DNA of 64,000 nucleotides, from NCBI RefSeq assembly GCF_002117445.1, contig NZ_CP019937.1, positions 2,105,501 to 2,169,500 of the forward strand. The letters are read 5' to 3'. The notes below the pieces were generated by a model. It made no database searches. It saw only the letters and a list, made by a program, of their open reading frames with translations, and was not told the DNA's origin. Made by a program: the position numbers and the translations under genes. This stretch comes from Ketogulonicigenium robustum (lineage in GTDB: Bacteria > Pseudomonadota > Alphaproteobacteria > Rhodobacterales > Rhodobacteraceae). Numbering within the stretch: position 1 is the stretch's first letter; each line of letters opens with the position of its first letter. Below are positions 18,783-26,538 of this stretch, piece after piece.

Positions 18783-19841
18783 TTACAGCCTTTGGCCGCT
18801 TTCGCCGTCAAAGAAATGGACAGCCGCCGGATCGGGACGCAGCAAAACCACATCGCCCGGGCGTTCGCTGCGCGGCGCAGGGTCGGTGCGCACGCTGACC
18901 AGCGTGCCATCGCCCAAACGCGCGTAAACATACGCGTCATTGCCCAAGTATTCGGAATACACGAATTCGGCGCGATAACCGGGGCCGTCGGTCACAATGC
19001 CGAACGCATCAGGCCGTACGCCCAGCTTGACCTGCGCCCCGCTGGCAGGCGCACCAGCCAGCGCCACAGCACCACTGCCAGCCACCGCAAATTCATCGCC
19101 CATGCGCACCGCATCGATCAGCGTCATCCGTGGCGAGCCAATAAAGGTCGCGACAAAGGTATTCGCAGGGGTTTCATACAATTCACGCGGGCTGCCGACC
19201 TGTTCGATCCGCCCCGCGTTCATCACCACGATCTTGTCGGCCAGCGTCATTGCCTCGACCTGATCGTGGGTCACATAAATCATCGTGCCGCCAATATCTT
19301 GGTGCAGCTTGGCGATTTCCAACCGCACATCCGACCGCAGCGCCGCATCAAGGTTCGACAGCGGCTCATCCAGCAGGAACACTTCGGGCTTGCGCACCAA
19401 GGCGCGCCCGATGGCAACGCGCTGGCGCTGGCCGCCCGACAACTCGCGCGGCTTGCGGCGCAACAGCGGCTCTAGCCGCAGCATCTTGGCGGCGTCTTGA
19501 ATGCGATTTTCCACCTCGGCCTTGTCCAGCCCCTGCAGACGCGCGCCGAAGGCCATGTTTTCATACACGTCCATATGCGGGTAAAGCGCGTATGACTGGA
19601 ACACCATCGCGATGCCGCGCTTTGACGGCGGCACTTCCCGCATCGACACGCCGTTCAGCAGAAATTCCCCGCCCGACATGTCGTCCAACCCCGCGATCAT
19701 CCGCAGCAGTGTCGACTTTCCACACCCCGACGGGCCGACGAAAACGACCAGCTCGCGATCCCCGATCTCGAGATCGATGCCGCGCAGCACCTCGGTTCCC
19801 TTGAAGTTCTTGCGCACGTCTCGCAGCGACAGCTGGGCCAT
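18783..19841 (-). CDS. Carbohydrate ABC transporter ATPase (UgpC/MalK-type)
   Basis: 352 residues. The start MAQLSLRDV at 19841 has GGAG eight bases upstream; an ATG two codons earlier is too close to it. Walker A GPSGCGKSTLLRMIAG, Q-loop MVFQSYALYPHMDVYENMAFG, signature [15 protein letters not shown], Walker B VFLLDEPLSNLDAALR, H-loop VTHDQVEAMTLADKI, then a C-terminal regulatory OB domain of the MalK/UgpC class. It is the first gene of the leftward amino-sugar operon and is divergent from the GntR gene. Confidence 0.94.
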   Translation of the reverse strand: MAQLSLRDVRKNFKGTEVLRGIDLEIGDRELVVFVGPSGCGKSTLLRMIAGLDDMSGGEFLLNGVSMREVPPSKRGIAMVFQSYALYPHMDVYENMAFGARLQGLDKAEVENRIQDAAKMLRLEPLLRRKPRELSGGQRQRVAIGRALVRKPEVFLLDEPLSNLDAALRSDVRLEIAKLHQDIGGTMIYVTHDQVEAMTLADKIVVMNAGRIEQVGSPRELYETPANTFVATFIGSPRMTLIDAVRMGDEFAVAGSGAVALAGAPASGAQVKLGVRPDAFGIVTDGPGYRAEFVYSEYLGNDAYVYARLGDGTLVSVRTDPAPRSERPGDVVLLRPDPAAVHFFDGESGQRL

Positions 19842-19871
19842 TATCATCTCCGGCGGTTTCCAGATGGTTGT

Positions 19872-20034
19872 AATACCAATTCAGCGGATGCGTCAAACAG
19901 CCAACGCGTCCCAGCGCTAAATCACCGCATTTCGCACAATAATTAAGCGATAATAGGGCTGATTCATGCGCATTAGGGGACATTTCAGTAAAATGCTCGC
20001 GCATGGGCGTTTTGAATGGTATCTTATTGGTATT
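19872..20034. promoter_or_regulatory. Candidate GntR operator pair in the divergent promoter region
   Basis: The 9-mer AATACCAAT (19872-19880) lies 31 bp upstream of the ATPase start. Its exact reverse complement ATTGGTATT (20026-20034) lies 18 bp upstream of the GntR start. A third TGGTAT occurs at 20017-20022. TGGTAT-type half-sites are typical of NagR-like GntR/UTRA regulators of amino-sugar genes. Two copies flanking both promoters suggest one regulator represses both directions. Confidence 0.55.
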
Positions 20035-20052
20035 GAAAGCGGCAGGCGGATC

Positions 20053-20844
20053 ATGGATTTCGGCATATTGAACGCGACCATCGCTGCGCAGGGTGCAGGC
20101 AGCCCGCTGTATCTGCGCCTTGCCCGCGCAATCCGGCAGATGATCGACGCGGGGCAGTTGGCCGCAGGTGACGCCCTGCCCCCCGAACGCGAATTGGCCG
20201 AGAATACCGGCGTCAGCCGCGTCACCGTGCGCAAGGCCATCGCACAGATGATCGCATCGCAAGAAATCCACAGCCAGCAAGGCTCGGGCAACTTCGTCGC
20301 CCCGCCGGCGCCCGCGATGACGCATGTCGGCAACCCGCTACTGGGCGGGTCGGTCACCATGCAGCAGTCGCGGCTGCCGTCGTTCACCGAGGTGTTTCGC
20401 AATCGCGGCCTCGCGGCCGAATCGATCTGGATGGCGCGCGCCCTGCACGCCCCCACGACCGAGGAACTGATGACCCTCGGCCTCGATCTGTCCGAGAAAG
20501 TGGCCCGCCTTGAACGCGTCCGCTCGCTCGACGGGCGCGCAATCGGGATCGAGCGCAGCTCGCTGCCCGCATCCATCCTGCCCGACCCGATGGCGGTCAG
20601 GGATTCGCTTTACGCCTGCCTCGAGGCGCGCAACGTCGCCCCCGTCCGCGCGATCCAGCGGATTTCGGCGGCCAACATCACCCCGCGCGATGCGGCCACG
20701 CTGGGCATTTTGCCCGGCGCGGCGGTCTTGCGCATCGAACGCACGGCCTATCTGGCATCGGGCCGCGTGGCCGAGCTGTCACGTGCGATCTACCGCGCCG
20801 ACGCCTACGACGTCGTGACCGAACTTAAGTCTGTGCCAGCGTAA
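20053..20844 (+). CDS. GntR/UTRA-family transcriptional regulator
   Basis: 263 residues from the ATG at 20053 with an AGGCGGA site; the frame extends to 19966 without initiation signals. Residues 18-90 are the GntR winged helix (PLYLRLARAIRQMIDAGQLAAGDALPPERELAENTGVSRVTVRKA...QGSGNFV). The remainder is a UTRA ligand-binding domain (SFTEVFRNRGL, LERVRSLDGRAIGIERSSLP, TLGILPGAAVLRIERTAYL). HutC/NagR-like architecture; it probably senses a sugar phosphate and controls the divergent operon. Its last 20 bp overlap tail-to-tail with the next gene. Confidence 0.92.
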   Translation: MDFGILNATIAAQGAGSPLYLRLARAIRQMIDAGQLAAGDALPPERELAENTGVSRVTVRKAIAQMIASQEIHSQQGSGNFVAPPAPAMTHVGNPLLGGSVTMQQSRLPSFTEVFRNRGLAAESIWMARALHAPTTEELMTLGLDLSEKVARLERVRSLDGRAIGIERSSLPASILPDPMAVRDSLYACLEARNVAPVRAIQRISAANITPRDAATLGILPGAAVLRIERTAYLASGRVAELSRAIYRADAYDVVTELKSVPA

Positions 20845-22210
20845 AGCGGCGCAGCACCTCTGACGACAGGCCCCACGTTTGGCTGCGGATGTCGGGCACG
20901 GCGGTAATTTCCCAAAACGCCGCGCGCGTCACGGGGCCGACCCCGAAAATACGCTCGGACGTTGCGCCGCTGGCGCCGATCAGGTGGCAATCGCCGTCCA
21001 CATCGGGGCTGATCCGCAGCGGGTCAATGCGCAGGGCGCCTTGGGCGAACAAATCGGCCATCAGCGGGCTGGCGTTGCCTTCGGGGTCATTGCGAATGCC
21101 GCGGCAGTCGATAATCGCGGTTGCGGGCATGCGCACCACGCCGCCATCGCCCCCACGCGGGCGCAAAACGGCAACGGGGCCAGCCTCGCCCTGTTCCGCC
21201 CCCAGATACGCCGCGCGCATCTGCTGCAATTGCCCCGAGGCGCGCGCAGCCGCAATCGTCGCATCGGACGCCGCAGGAATTCGGTGACGGTGCACGTCCC
21301 ACCACACATCGGCATGTTTCAACAACCGCCGCCGCGTCGGCAGGTCCAAACTGGCCCAGATCGCGCGGACATAGGGGCGGATGCCGTCAACGGCATCGCG
21401 CCACGTCCCGCCTGCCGCATCCGCCCGCCGCGCAAGCCCGCGCGCCCACGCAAACAGCCCGCTGGCGCTGGTGCCGAACGGCACTTCCGAGGCGCGGATA
21501 TCCAGCGGCTTTGCCGGCTGGTGCGGTCGCGGCACCAAGCCACGACGCGACACGGTCAGGATCGGGCCGCGATGGCCCGCCTTCAACAGCGACAAAACCT
21601 GATCGACCATCGACAGGCCAGACCCCACGATCACCACGCGCCCATCGGGATCGGCAACCTTGATCTCGTCCCACGCGCTGGCGGCCAAGCCGTCCCCGCG
21701 CGACGGCACCACGTGGCCCGTCGCCAGCGCCACCGCCTTGGCGCGCAGGCGTGTGCCGTCGTCCAGCGTCGCGGTGACGCCCAAATCATCCTCGCGCAGT
21801 CCAACGCAGGTCGCGCGGATCCACTTCAACCGCCCTGCAGCCACATGATCGGCGACCAGATCAGTCAGGTAGCGGCCATAGACCATACGCGGCACAAAGC
21901 TTTGGCTGTCGTAACCCGCCCCATCAGGCTGCGCCTTCAGCCATGCCTCGAAATGGTGGGGATCATCGGGGAAGGCGCTCATGTTGTGAACGCGCGTATT
22001 CAGTAGATGGTCGGGGTCGCGCGTGGCATAGGCAATGCCCTGCCCCAGAACGGCCGCAGGCTCGATAATAGTGACACAGGCCGCGCCCACTGCGCCCTGC
22101 GCATCGGCTCGTTTCAGCACATGCGCCGCAAGCAGCACCCCGCTTGCACCACCACCCACGATCAGCAATCCGGTTACGGGGGAAAGCACGGGTTGGCCTG
22201 GGTCACGCAT
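20825..22210 (-). CDS. FAD/NAD(P)-binding protein (FAD-NAD(P)-binding family)
   Basis: 461 residues. An N-terminal Rossmann FAD site VGGGASGVLLAAHVL is followed by the family signature GQGIAYATRDPDHLLNTRVHNMSAFPDDPHHFEAWL. A second dinucleotide site is GRVVIVGSGLSMVDQVLSLL near residue 195, then a segment rich in arginine and tryptophan. This is the uncharacterised FAD-NAD(P)-binding class often annotated as hydroxyacylglutathione hydrolase-like or YdhS-like; no substrate is known. It is monocistronic, convergent with the GntR gene and overlapping it by 20 bp, so the two cannot share a conventional terminator. Confidence 0.85.
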   Translation of the reverse strand: MRDPGQPVLSPVTGLLIVGGGASGVLLAAHVLKRADAQGAVGAACVTIIEPAAVLGQGIAYATRDPDHLLNTRVHNMSAFPDDPHHFEAWLKAQPDGAGYDSQSFVPRMVYGRYLTDLVADHVAAGRLKWIRATCVGLREDDLGVTATLDDGTRLRAKAVALATGHVVPSRGDGLAASAWDEIKVADPDGRVVIVGSGLSMVDQVLSLLKAGHRGPILTVSRRGLVPRPHQPAKPLDIRASEVPFGTSASGLFAWARGLARRADAAGGTWRDAVDGIRPYVRAIWASLDLPTRRRLLKHADVWWDVHRHRIPAASDATIAAARASGQLQQMRAAYLGAEQGEAGPVAVLRPRGGDGGVVRMPATAIIDCRGIRNDPEGNASPLMADLFAQGALRIDPLRISPDVDGDCHLIGASGATSERIFGVGPVTRAAFWEITAVPDIRSQTWGLSSEVLRRFTLAQT

Positions 22211-22390
22211 TCATCAATCCTCACCTTGTCTTGCCGTCTTGATCGCGCAATCGCGCGAATTGCGCAAGGTTAACAACCTATTCCCAATAAGAAATATCGT
22301 GTTAAATTAACACCCTGCCCGTTTTGGCGGCATGCTAGCTGCAATAGCGGCGTAAACCAAACGGTAATGCGGTTAGGGCAAAACAGGGCC

Positions 22391-23182
22391 ATGTCGCATA
22401 CCCTGCCCCCACCATCGCCCTTGCTGCAAAGCGCCCGCGTCATCCTTGCGCTGACCCTGCGCGAGATGAGCGCAAGCTACGGTCGATCCGCGCTGGGGTA
22501 TGCGTGGGCGTTCATCGCGCCGCTGGGGATTGTCGGGCTGCTGGCACTGGGTTTTTCGCTGGTGGTTCACGCCCCGCCGCTGGGGCGCGACTTCATGCTG
22601 TTTTACGCCACCGGCTTTCTGCCGTTCGAGATGTTCTTGCAGATCACACATCGCATCAAAGACAGCCTGCGATTCTCGCGCCCGCTCCTCAGCTATCCGC
22701 GCGTGGTATGGATCGACATCGTGATCGCGCGGCTGATTTTGCAACTGGTCACGCAGTCGGCTGTGTTCACCGTGGTCGTCGCCGCGCTGCTGCTGACGCG
22801 CGATACCGGCGCCACGCTGCAGTTCGGCGCGATTAGCACAGCGCTGGCAATGGCGGCGCTGCTGGGGCTAGGGGCGGGGTTGCTGAACTGCGCGCTGATC
22901 GCACATCTGCCGGCGTGGGACAGGATCTGGGGCATCCTCGCGCGGCCGCTGTTTTTCGGGTCTGGCGTGTTTTTCCTGCTGGAAAGCCTGCCTCCCGCCG
23001 CACAAAGCGTGCTGTGGCTGAACCCGCTGGTGCATGTGACCGGCCTGATGCGGCACGGCTTCTACCCATCCTACGCGGCCACATTCGTCAGCCTCGCCTA
23101 TGGGTTCGGGCTGGCGCTGGCGGCGATTGCGATGGGGCTGGTTCTGCTGCGGCACGGATACAGCAAGGCGGTGTCGCGATGA
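22391..23182 (+). CDS. Capsule polysaccharide ABC transporter permease (KpsM-type)
   Basis: 263 residues from the ATG at 22391. ABC-2 family permease with six helices; the N-terminus RVILALTLREMSASYGRSALGYAWAFIAPLGIVGLL is typical of KpsM/BexB/CtrC. The conserved C-terminal end is LNPLVHVTGLMRHGFYPSY. It would export lipid-linked capsule polysaccharide across the inner membrane with the ATPase encoded 8.7 kb away at 31878-32534. It is translationally coupled (ATGA) to the next gene. Confidence 0.9.
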   Translation: MSHTLPPPSPLLQSARVILALTLREMSASYGRSALGYAWAFIAPLGIVGLLALGFSLVVHAPPLGRDFMLFYATGFLPFEMFLQITHRIKDSLRFSRPLLSYPRVVWIDIVIARLILQLVTQSAVFTVVVAALLLTRDTGATLQFGAISTALAMAALLGLGAGLLNCALIAHLPAWDRIWGILARPLFFGSGVFFLLESLPPAAQSVLWLNPLVHVTGLMRHGFYPSYAATFVSLAYGFGLALAAIAMGLVLLRHGYSKAVSR

Positions 23183-23679
23183 TGCGCCCGCTTGCCGCCC
23201 AGCGCCTGTGGTGGGCGCGCCACGCCCTACGCCCGCTGCCGCCCAGCGGGCAGCTACTGCCGGGCCCGCTGCGCAGCCCGCATTTGCTGGCCGACCCCGC
23301 AGGCGATTACGCGATCCAATGGTCAAGCCCGCGAAACCGCCTACTGATGGTTGATGTCACCTGCCGTACCCCCGGCGCTTGGCTGGGGCTGCACATCCCC
23401 TTCCGCGCACTGCGCCGCATGGGCGGCATGGCCTTTGCCCTGGACATGGCCATATCGCCGCCCGCGCTGATGCGGCCCGTCTTGCGCCTGCCCACGGCTG
23501 CGGGTTTCACCGACATCCCGTTCCCCCGTCCGTTTTTGGGCCTGCCGCAAGGCACGCATGAAGGCGGATGCCTGTTCACCCCCCTCGCCCGCGCACGCTG
23601 GCGCGAATGGATCTTGTTTTTACCGCCCGACCGATCCTTCAGCCTAGTCCTGAGCGACTTGCGACTGGCCCCCGTGTAA
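23179..23679 (+). CDS. Hypothetical protein of the capsule locus
   Basis: 166 residues starting at the ATG that overlaps the kpsM stop (a second ATG follows directly). No signal peptide or membrane helix is evident; the protein is rich in Pro, Arg and aromatic residues (PHLLADPAGDYAIQW, TPGAWLGLHIPF, FLGLPQGTHEGGCLF, ARWREWILFLPPDRSFSLVLSDLRL). I do not recognise the family. Tight coupling on both sides (ATGA, then TAATG) says it belongs to the capsule pathway, perhaps as a glycan-handling accessory protein. Confidence 0.75.
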   Translation: MMRPLAAQRLWWARHALRPLPPSGQLLPGPLRSPHLLADPAGDYAIQWSSPRNRLLMVDVTCRTPGAWLGLHIPFRALRRMGGMAFALDMAISPPALMRPVLRLPTAAGFTDIPFPRPFLGLPQGTHEGGCLFTPLARARWREWILFLPPDRSFSLVLSDLRLAPV

Positions 23680-25451
23680 TGCACGCGCGCGACATCGCCG
23701 TCGTTATTCCGGTTTGGAACGACCAGCGCGGCCTGACCGAAACCTTGCGCACGCTGCGCCGGTTGAAAATGGGCCAGATCATTGTGGTGGACGACGGATC
23801 ACACCCAGCCATGCGCGCGCCTCGCGCCCAAATTCTGCGTAACGCATCCACTCCGCGCGGCGCAGGCTGGGCGCGCAACACCGGCCTTGCAGCCGTGACA
23901 AAGCCGTATGTCTGGTTCCTTGACGCCGATGACACCCTGCACCCCGCCGCCATTCGGGCGTTGCTGCAAGATCTGGGCACGACCCCCTTCGACATCTGCC
24001 TGTTCCAACACCACGAGGGCGACGCCCGCCCCCACCCGCATGATGCCGCGGTCTGGGCGGCTGCGGGTATTGGCGTCGGCATCCACCCTGTCGCGCCCGA
24101 TATGCGGCCCGCGCTGGCCGGCATCCAGAACTATCCGTGGAACCGCCTGCTGCGCACGGCGTTTCTGCGGGCGCACGGTATCAGGTGCAGCGAAACCGCC
24201 GTCCATAACGACATCCGCCTGCATTGGCATACGTTGTTGGCCGCGCAACAGGTGATCGCCGCGCGGCATATTTGCATCGGGCATAGGCCGGGGCGCCTGA
24301 GCGCGATTACCGACACCCGCCGGTTAGACCTGCACACAGCCCTGCGCGAAACCGCCGCCCTGCTGCCGCAAACGACCGCGTGGCAAGCCTCGTTTGCCGC
24401 CTTCACACGTGATGTGCTGCACTGGGCGCACACACGCAACCCCGCGCTTTTCGCCGCGCCGCCAGCGGCCCCCGCCATCACAGGCCGCGCGCCGATCCGG
24501 TTTCGGCTGGTCGGGCCGCACGCGCACCGCACGCCGCTGTCCTACCCAGATTTGCAACCATTTTGGCGCGATCACCTGCAACACTGTCCGACAGGCGCGG
24601 CCGATTTGCATATCATCGCGCACCCGCTGGACGCCGCCCACGCGCCCCCCGCCCCGCTTCTGCTGCTGTCCGAGGAACCGTTCTGGGACCTGCTGTTCAA
24701 CCCCGCGCCCGCCGCCGAAACCGTCACCCTGCCCACCGGCGGGGGGGCCGCGACCATCCCCCAGATCACCCATTCCAACAGCGCCGTCTTTACCACGACA
24801 AGCGCCGCGCCCCTGCCCTACTACCCCCTGACAGAGGCGCGCTTTGCTGCCACCTATCGCCAGCTTTTCACCGCGAACGCCCAGCTTGCGCCCGATGACT
24901 GGCGCGCCGCTTGGCCGCTGCGCCGCTGGCACACCGCCTTGCTGGCCGCCCACCGGCCCGCGCCATTTCACGCCATCACCAACGCCGACCTGCGGGGCCT
25001 CTCGGCGGCGCGCACCGCGCTGGCGCTGCGCCGCGCCGGGCCAGATACGCTGGTGATGGGCACCGGCTGGAACAACGCCCCGCCGCGCACGCCCGACTGG
25101 CACCCGCAAAAGATCGCACTGCTTAACCGCCAAGCGCGGGTCGTCAGCGCCATCGAGAACACGCTGCAGCGCGACTATCTGTCGGAAAAACTTTTCGATG
25201 CGCTGGCCTGCGGCGCGCTGCCCCTGACGGTCGCCCCCGATGACCACGCCGCCCGCCGCCTTGGCCTGCCGCTCGCCATTTTGCTGCCGCCCGAATCGGA
25301 CACTGACCGCACTCTACCCCCCGCAATGGCGCGCGCGATGCAGCAGGCGCAAACCCGCATGGCGCAACTCTGGTCCGATCAGGCGCTAGTCACCACCTGC
25401 CGCCAGCGCCTGTTCGATGCCCTGTTGCCGCTGATCGCCCGCTGCGCCTAG
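23679..25451 (+). CDS. Two-domain glycosyltransferase: GT2 plus GT10-like fucosyltransferase domain
   Basis: 590 residues from the ATG overlapping the previous stop. Residues 1-230 are a GT-A family 2 domain (IAVVIPVWNDQRGL, IIVVDDGS, RNTGLA, FLDADDTLHP with the DXD metal site at 82-85). Residues ~270-590 resemble GT10-type alpha-1,3-fucosyltransferases: LLLLSEEPFW, then the donor-binding signature VVSAIENTLQRDYLSEKLFDALACGALPLTV near 490-517. Such a protein could add two successive sugars to the capsule repeat. The GT10 assignment rests on motif resemblance only. Confidence 0.82.
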   Translation: MHARDIAVVIPVWNDQRGLTETLRTLRRLKMGQIIVVDDGSHPAMRAPRAQILRNASTPRGAGWARNTGLAAVTKPYVWFLDADDTLHPAAIRALLQDLGTTPFDICLFQHHEGDARPHPHDAAVWAAAGIGVGIHPVAPDMRPALAGIQNYPWNRLLRTAFLRAHGIRCSETAVHNDIRLHWHTLLAAQQVIAARHICIGHRPGRLSAITDTRRLDLHTALRETAALLPQTTAWQASFAAFTRDVLHWAHTRNPALFAAPPAAPAITGRAPIRFRLVGPHAHRTPLSYPDLQPFWRDHLQHCPTGAADLHIIAHPLDAAHAPPAPLLLLSEEPFWDLLFNPAPAAETVTLPTGGGAATIPQITHSNSAVFTTTSAAPLPYYPLTEARFAATYRQLFTANAQLAPDDWRAAWPLRRWHTALLAAHRPAPFHAITNADLRGLSAARTALALRRAGPDTLVMGTGWNNAPPRTPDWHPQKIALLNRQARVVSAIENTLQRDYLSEKLFDALACGALPLTVAPDDHAARRLGLPLAILLPPESDTDRTLPPAMARAMQQAQTRMAQLWSDQALVTTCRQRLFDALLPLIARCA

Positions 25452-26398
25452 CGCGCATCCAGATGCGGCAGCTGTGCGGCGACGGGTTCGATCACGTCGC
25501 GCGCGGTGGCGGCCAGCGTATCGACCAGCCCGGCATAGGCCGGAATGCGCAAGTGCGTCTGCGGAATCAGCGCCACCAGCCGGCGCGGGGGCAAATCGTC
25601 AATCACCGCCACATGCGCGCGCGTATCGCGCTGACTATCCAGACAAGACACCAACGGCGCGACGCAGCGGCCCAGCCCTTCCTCAGCGAAGCGAACGGCG
25701 GTCTCGTAGCTGCGCAGATGCATCAGGCTGCGCGCACGCGGAAACCGCCGCGCGAACCACTGCGCAACCCGCTGCGAACTGGCCGAGCCCAAATCCACCT
25801 GCAAAAACGGCAGATCATCGGGCGCATCGGGCGGGCTGACCAGAACGGTAGGGTCGGTATAAAGCGGCATCTGCGTAAAGGCGGCAGACATCTCGGGCAC
25901 GGTATTTGCACCCAAAATCCCCAAATGCGCGGTGCGCTGGTAAAGCAGATTCACGATGTCGGACGGCGACTGTTCATGCCCATCCACGGTCGCGCCCGGA
26001 AAAGTCTGCCGCAACTGCACCACAGCGCGCGGCAACAGCAGCCGCATGACCGACGGCACGCCCGCCACGCGCAATTGCACCGGACGCTCAGTCGTCACGC
26101 TGTCCATGGTAGCGGTAAAATCATCGAACCCCGCCAACACGGCATCGGCCTTGCGCAACAGCGCCTCGCCCGCGTCGGTCAGCACCAACGCGCTCCCCGT
26201 GCGCAAGAACAGCGGCGTGCCGATCAGCGATTCCAACCCCGACACCAGTTGCGACAGGGTGGGCTGGGCGACCTTCATCTGGCGGGCGGCCTCGGTCATA
26301 TTGCCCAAGTGCGCCACCACCGAGAACGCCTGAAGCTTGCGCAAGGTTAATTCGCTATGAAGGGCCGACACACGCGGATTTGCCACAATATCACCCAT
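25448..26398 (-). CDS. LysR-family transcriptional regulator
   Basis: 316 residues. The N-terminal winged helix is LRKLQAFSVVAHLGNMTEAARQMKVAQPTLSQLVSGLESLIGTPLFLR, followed by the periplasmic-binding-protein-like effector domain (LRVAGVPSVMRLLLPRAV, HLGILGAN). It lies on the opposite strand inside the capsule locus, converges on the glycosyltransferase gene with a 4-bp overlap and diverges from the RTX gene. Regulation of the RTX gene or of capsule genes is possible but not shown. Confidence 0.92.
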   Translation of the reverse strand: MGDIVANPRVSALHSELTLRKLQAFSVVAHLGNMTEAARQMKVAQPTLSQLVSGLESLIGTPLFLRTGSALVLTDAGEALLRKADAVLAGFDDFTATMDSVTTERPVQLRVAGVPSVMRLLLPRAVVQLRQTFPGATVDGHEQSPSDIVNLLYQRTAHLGILGANTVPEMSAAFTQMPLYTDPTVLVSPPDAPDDLPFLQVDLGSASSQRVAQWFARRFPRARSLMHLRSYETAVRFAEEGLGRCVAPLVSCLDSQRDTRAHVAVIDDLPPRRLVALIPQTHLRIPAYAGLVDTLAATARDVIEPVAAQLPHLDAR

Positions 26399-26538
26399 TT
26401 CCGATGCTATTTCAGTCCGTTACGCAACGCCCCGAAATCGAGGTTACCAAAAACCCGACGATTTAATTCAAACACGCCAGATCATTTCGTTGCACCCATC
26501 TGTGGCGGGCCGGACAACCGAACGCAAGGATGGACGCC

